Program-made: the position numbers and the translations under genes
NCBI RefSeq assembly: GCF_019977395.1
Contig: NZ_AP024660.1
Coordinates: forward strand, 1,736,001-1,800,000
Direction: 5' to 3'
DNA length: 64,000 nucleotides
From: Arthrobacter sp. NicSoilC5
GTDB taxonomy: Bacteria; Actinomycetota; Actinomycetes; Actinomycetales; Micrococcaceae
Notes under the pieces: model-generated
Told to the model about the DNA's origin: nothing
Seen by the model: the letters and a program-made list of their open reading frames with translations, nothing else
Database searches by the model: none
Part shown: in pieces, positions 60,584 to 64,000 of the stretch
How positions within the stretch are numbered: the first letter of the stretch is position 1
Layout: every line of letters starts with the position of its first letter

Positions 60584-62107
60584 TTAGAAGAAGCCCAGCT
60601 TGTTTTCGTCGTAGCTGACCAGGAGGTTCTTGGTCTGCTGGTAGTGGTCCAGCATCATGGCGTGGTTCTCGCGCCCGATGCCTGAGGACTTGTAGCCGCC
60701 GAAGGCGGCGCCTGCCGGGTAGGCGTGGTAGTTGTTCACCCAGACGCGTCCGGCCTGGATCTCGCGGCCGGCGCGGTAGGCCACATTGCCGTTGCGGGAC
60801 CAGACGCCGGCGCCCAGGCCGTACAGGGTGTCGTTGGCGATGCCCATGGCGTCGTTGTAGTCACTGAACCGGGTCACCGCCACCACGGGGCCGAAGATCT
60901 CCTCCTGGAAGATCCGCATCCGGTTGTGGCCCTCGAACACGGTTGGCTGGACGTAGAAGCCGCCGGCGAGGTCGCCCGGGAGTTCGGCACGGGCTCCGCC
61001 GGTGAGCACCTTGGCGCCTTCCTGCTTTCCGATGTCGATGTAGGACAGGATCTTCTCCAGCTGGTCGTTGGAGGCCTGCGCACCAACCTGAGTTTCGGTA
61101 TCCAGCGGGTTGCCCTGGATCATCTTCTCCACCCGGGCCACGGCGTCGGCCATGAAGGACTCGTAGATGTCCTCCTGCACGAGGGCACGCGAGGGGCAGG
61201 TGCAGACTTCGCCCTGGTTGAAGGCGAACAGGGCAAAGCCCTCCTGGGCCTTGTCGTAGAAGGCGTCGTTTTCCTGGGCAACGTCGTTGAAGAAGATGTT
61301 GGGGCTCTTGCCGCCCAGTTCCAGGGTGACGGGGATGAGGTTCTGGCTGGCGTACTGGCTGATGAGCCGGCCCGTCGTGGTTTCACCGGTGAAGGCGACC
61401 TTCCGGATCCGGGAGCTGGAGGCCAGCGGCTTGCCGGCCTCGACGCCGAAGCCGTTGACCACGTTGATCACGCCGGCGGGCAGCAGGTCCCCGATGAGTT
61501 CCATCAGCACCAGGATGGATGACGGCGTCTGCTCGGCGGGCTTGAGCACCACGGTGTTGCCGGCAGCGAGCGCGGGGGCAAGCTTCCAGACGGCCATCAG
61601 GATGGGGAAGTTCCAGGGAATGATCTGGCCCACCACGCCGAGCGGTTCGTGAAAGTGGTAGGCGGTGGTGTTGTCATCGAGCTGGGACAGGCTGCCCTCC
61701 TGGGCGCGGACCGCGGAGGCGAAGTAGCGGAAGTGGTCCGAGGCCAGCGGCAGGTCGGCGTTGAGGGTTTCCCGCACGGGCTTGCCGTTGTCCCAGGTTT
61801 CGGCCACGGCGAGCATCTCGAGGTTCTCATCGATGCGGTCGGCGATCTTGTTCAGGATGGCGGCGCGTTCCGCCACGGAGGTCTTGCCCCAGGAGGGTGC
61901 GGCCTTGTGTGCCGCGTCCAGGGCGAGCTCGATGTCCTCGGCGGTGCCTCGGGCCACCTGGCAGAACGCCTTGCCCGTCACCGGGGTGATGTTCTCGAAG
62001 TACTGGCCCTTCACCGGGGCCACCCATTCGCCGCCAATCCAGTTCTCGTAGCGGTCCTTGAAGGTGACCTTCGAACCTTCGGTTCCCGGCTGCGCGTAAA
62101 CGGTCAT
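60584..62107 (-). CDS. NAD-dependent aldehyde dehydrogenase (acetaldehyde type)
   Basis: A 507-residue aldehyde dehydrogenase. The catalytic Cys is in [14 protein letters not shown], Glu in LELGGKSPN, and the NAD site in [22 protein letters not shown] and FTGETTTGR. It resembles the AldB/ExaC acetaldehyde dehydrogenases that act with AdhP to make acetate. AAGGAG precedes ATG at 62107. First gene of the aldehyde dehydrogenase-adhP-DUF779 operon. Confidence 0.94.
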   Translation of the reverse strand: MTVYAQPGTEGSKVTFKDRYENWIGGEWVAPVKGQYFENITPVTGKAFCQVARGTAEDIELALDAAHKAAPSWGKTSVAERAAILNKIADRIDENLEMLAVAETWDNGKPVRETLNADLPLASDHFRYFASAVRAQEGSLSQLDDNTTAYHFHEPLGVVGQIIPWNFPILMAVWKLAPALAAGNTVVLKPAEQTPSSILVLMELIGDLLPAGVINVVNGFGVEAGKPLASSSRIRKVAFTGETTTGRLISQYASQNLIPVTLELGGKSPNIFFNDVAQENDAFYDKAQEGFALFAFNQGEVCTCPSRALVQEDIYESFMADAVARVEKMIQGNPLDTETQVGAQASNDQLEKILSYIDIGKQEGAKVLTGGARAELPGDLAGGFYVQPTVFEGHNRMRIFQEEIFGPVVAVTRFSDYNDAMGIANDTLYGLGAGVWSRNGNVAYRAGREIQAGRVWVNNYHAYPAGAAFGGYKSSGIGRENHAMMLDHYQQTKNLLVSYDENKLGFF

Positions 62108-62183
62108 GTGCTTGGCTCCTTTGCTGTGCAGAAGGCTGGCCCATAGGGGCGCTCGCCGATGAAGCCAGCGTAGGAGCGGGGAG

Positions 62184-62202
62184 GTTGCAGCAAGGTTGCA
62201 AC
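62184..62202 (+). promoter_or_regulatory. palindrome upstream of the aldehyde operon
   Basis: GTTGCA, seven bases, TGCAAC is a 6-7-6 inverted repeat, and GTTGCAAC on the right side is itself a palindrome. It is 77 bases upstream of the aldehyde dehydrogenase start, between it and its likely GAF regulator, a sensible activator site. Confidence 0.5.
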
Positions 62203-62243
62203 GATGCGACGCAGGTCACAACGGGCGCCGGCGGGGCCGGGTT

Positions 62244-63587
62244 TCAGGCGCGGAGTTCGGCTTCCAGCCGTTCCAGGTCGGCGACGACGGCGGCCCGCTT
62301 GGGTGAGCGCGGCGGCAGGAGGCGGAGCGCGGCGCGGCGGATGACGACGTCGTCCCTTGCCTCCGGGAGCGCAGCGTACTTGAGCAGGGACTCGGCGCTG
62401 CCGTCCGTGAGGACCGCTTCCCGGAGCAGGGAGGACACCCTGCTCCTGAGGTCGAGAATGCCTGGCGCTTCCGAGCGCGGAAGCACCTCACCCCGGTAGA
62501 TCTCGAGGGCGATGCGGTGCGCACCGCGCTGCAGGCAGCTGAGCACCTGGCCGGTATCCGGCACCAGATCCAGCGGGAGCCGGTACGGGCGGGAGCCGGG
62601 GACAGCGTCGGGACTCAGCTGCTGAATGACCTTGCGCAGCCGGACCATCTCGGCCCGGAGCGTGATGGTGGAGCCCTCCCCCGGGTACAACAGCAAGCCC
62701 AGTTCCTCGGCGCTGAGCCCTTCCGGATGCGCGCTCAGCAGGGCCAGGATCTCGCTGTGCCGCGCGGACAGGGAAACGGTCCTGCCGCCCAGGCTCAGCA
62801 AGGCCTGGTCGCGGCCCAGCAACTGCAGGCTGTTCCGGTAGAGGCTGCCTTCGACGCCGCCCTGCCCTTGCCTGGCGGCTGCGGCCGGGGACCGTCGTCG
62901 TACAGGTTTCCTGGCGAGCTCCGCCGCAAGCTGCAGGCGCTCCACCCGCAGCTGCGCCTGGGCGGCAGCAACGGTGGCCTCCACCAGCGACAGCGTGTGA
63001 GGCGCCACCGCGGTGGCCGTCCCGGTGATGTCCACGACGCCGAGCACGGCAGCTGAGTCGGGGTCATGGAAGGGGACGGCGGTGCAGCTCCAGGGGTGGA
63101 CTGCCCGCTGGTAGTGCTCGGCGCCGGCGATCTGGATGCCCCTGCCCAGGGCAAGGGCGGTGCCCGGAGCGCTGGTGCCGACGCTGGCCTCGGACCAGTC
63201 GGCGCCGGGGACGAACATCATGCCTTCGGCCCGGCGTTGGAGGGTAGGGTCGCCATCCACCCACAGCAGCCTGCCCACCTCGTCACCCACCGCAACCAGG
63301 AGCCCGCTGTCATGGCTGGGCTGGACCAGGAGTTTGTTGATGACCGGCATGATCGCGGCCAGGGGATGCTGCCGCCGGTAGTCCTCCAGCTGCTCCCAGT
63401 CGAAAGCCAGCGGCGCGGCCGCGTTGTCCGGGTTGGCCTTGAAGCTTGCCGACCGCTGCCAGGACTCCTTGATGAGGTTGCGCAGCCCGGGGATCTCGGG
63501 GGTGAGGTTGCCGGGGTCCGAGCCCAGGCGCTCGTGGCCGGCCAGCGCGGCACGCTGGCGCGGTTCAGGGTGGAGCAGGTTCGTCAT
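62244..63587 (-). CDS. GAF-domain regulator of the alcohol/aldehyde operon
   Basis: A 447-residue regulator. LIKESWQRSASFKANPDN starts an AcoR-like sensor with a GAF domain (about 75-220), with WVDGDPTLQRRAEGMMFVPGADWSEASVGTSAPGTALALG as its core. The second half has a winged-helix region (LSLGGRTVSLSARHSEILALLSAHPEGLSAEELGLLLYPGEGSTITLRAEMVRLRKVI). It lacks the sigma-54 AAA+ domain of AcoR proper. Location upstream of the aldehyde operon suggests that it activates that operon in response to an alcohol or carbonyl. Confidence 0.85.
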   Translation of the reverse strand: MTNLLHPEPRQRAALAGHERLGSDPGNLTPEIPGLRNLIKESWQRSASFKANPDNAAAPLAFDWEQLEDYRRQHPLAAIMPVINKLLVQPSHDSGLLVAVGDEVGRLLWVDGDPTLQRRAEGMMFVPGADWSEASVGTSAPGTALALGRGIQIAGAEHYQRAVHPWSCTAVPFHDPDSAAVLGVVDITGTATAVAPHTLSLVEATVAAAQAQLRVERLQLAAELARKPVRRRSPAAAARQGQGGVEGSLYRNSLQLLGRDQALLSLGGRTVSLSARHSEILALLSAHPEGLSAEELGLLLYPGEGSTITLRAEMVRLRKVIQQLSPDAVPGSRPYRLPLDLVPDTGQVLSCLQRGAHRIALEIYRGEVLPRSEAPGILDLRSRVSSLLREAVLTDGSAESLLKYAALPEARDDVVIRRAALRLLPPRSPKRAAVVADLERLEAELRA

Positions 63588-63668
63588 CGAACTCCCGTTC
63601 CGGAGTCTTGTCCGGCTGTGCAGGGCTGGAGGGTGGCCAAGTCAGCATAGCTGGACAACAACCCTCTG

Positions 63669-64000
63669 TCACCGGCCTGCCCGGACCAGCTCTTCCAGGG
63701 CGTCCGCGCCCGCCGCTGCTCCCCCGGCGGCCGCGTAGCCCTCCGCCACCCGTCGCGCCCCCGGCGCCTTGCCCAGGGCCTGGTGGACGGCTTCCCGGAG
63801 CCGCTCCGGAGTGAGGCGCTTCCGGCTGAGCCGCACGCCGGCGTCGGCCGCCACTACCCTTGCGGCTACCTCGTGCTGGTCGCGGCCGAACGGGACCACC
63901 ACCACGGGCACTCCCTTTGAGAGGGCCTTCTGCGTTGCCCCCATGCCGCCATGGGTGATGGCAACGGCGGCGCGGTCGAGGACAGGGCCGTGCGGCACGA
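63669..64000 (-). CDS. UGT/MGT-type glycosyltransferase, partial (C-terminal end)
   Basis: The reading frame runs off the right edge of the window, so only the C-terminal part is visible. It is the nucleotide-sugar-binding end of a GT-B glycosyltransferase of the macrolide/UGT type: VPHGPVLDRAAVAITHGGMGATQKALSKGVPVVVVPFGRDQHEVAARV has the HGG and D-Q residues that bind the donor sugar. The donor and acceptor cannot be decided. It is convergent to nothing visible and may belong to an adjacent natural-product or lipid-glycosylation locus. Confidence 0.85.
   Translation of the reverse strand, partial: VPHGPVLDRAAVAITHGGMGATQKALSKGVPVVVVPFGRDQHEVAARVVAADAGVRLSRKRLTPERLREAVHQALGKAPGARRVAEGYAAAGGAAAGADALEELVRAGR

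Overview
The window is a high-GC, gene-dense bacterial chromosome segment. Actinobacterial features include a DtxR/IdeR-type iron box, FurA-KatA, a MaoC pair next to murB, and tRNA genes without encoded CCA. GC content, gene set and protein style fit the Micrococcaceae, most likely Arthrobacter or Pseudarthrobacter; this is inferred from the sequence alone. No phage, insertion sequence, CRISPR array or rRNA operon was seen. Most genes look like ordinary chromosomal genes in short operons. Accessory material is limited to intergenic palindromes, one tandem-repeat cluster and two decayed gene copies. || Layout. 0-5.6 kb: a coupled pair of small unknown genes and a decayed copy of the second, asd, an AbiEi/DUF559-type gene bracketed by two near-identical palindromes, an AlkZ-like glycosylase, and murB. 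5.7-13.3 kb: an MFS exporter with two MaoC hydratases, an ArsR-SulP coupled pair, DUF3188 and DUF2797 proteins, a CitE-like lyase and an aldo/keto reductase. 13.3-21.5 kb: an alpha-glucosidase divergent from a ROK repressor, a CPA1 antiporter, a DHFR-like protein, and a TetR/SnoaL/NmrA module with a clear operator. 21.5-25 kb: a YidC paralogue, tRNA-Met, tRNA-Thr and a DEAD-box helicase with a long leader. 26.2-30.7 kb: a YgiB-YgiC-permease-acyl-CoA dehydrogenase cluster, the best candidate here for a little-described system. 31-43 kb: an SDR, a HxlR-MFS pair, cbs-metB transsulfuration, an SLC13-type transporter, an AlkA-like glycosylase, a duplicated lipoprotein and an acyl-CoA synthetase. 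43-48.5 kb: thioredoxin, thioesterase, a K+ channel, a LysM plus sortase-like surface protein, a CBS-domain protein, a 32-bp repeat cluster, tRNA-Tyr and YajQ. 48.7-56.5 kb: an iron and peroxide block (efeUOB, htpX, an exporter, furA, katA). 56.6-64 kb: DUF2461, an amino-acid permease, an alcohol/aldehyde oxidation operon (aldehyde dehydrogenase, AdhP, DUF779) behind a GAF regulator, and the end of a glycosyltransferase. || How it works together. Ferrous iron import (EfeUOB) and a putative siderophore exporter each carry an iron box, and the peroxide regulator FurA sits in one operon with catalase, so iron supply and oxidative defence lie side by side. Cbs and MetB form a transsulfuration pair. 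AdhP and the aldehyde dehydrogenase would oxidise an alcohol to an acid under the GAF regulator. The YgiB/YgiC cluster combines a predicted amide-bond ligase with a permease and an acyl-CoA dehydrogenase; its substrate is unknown.
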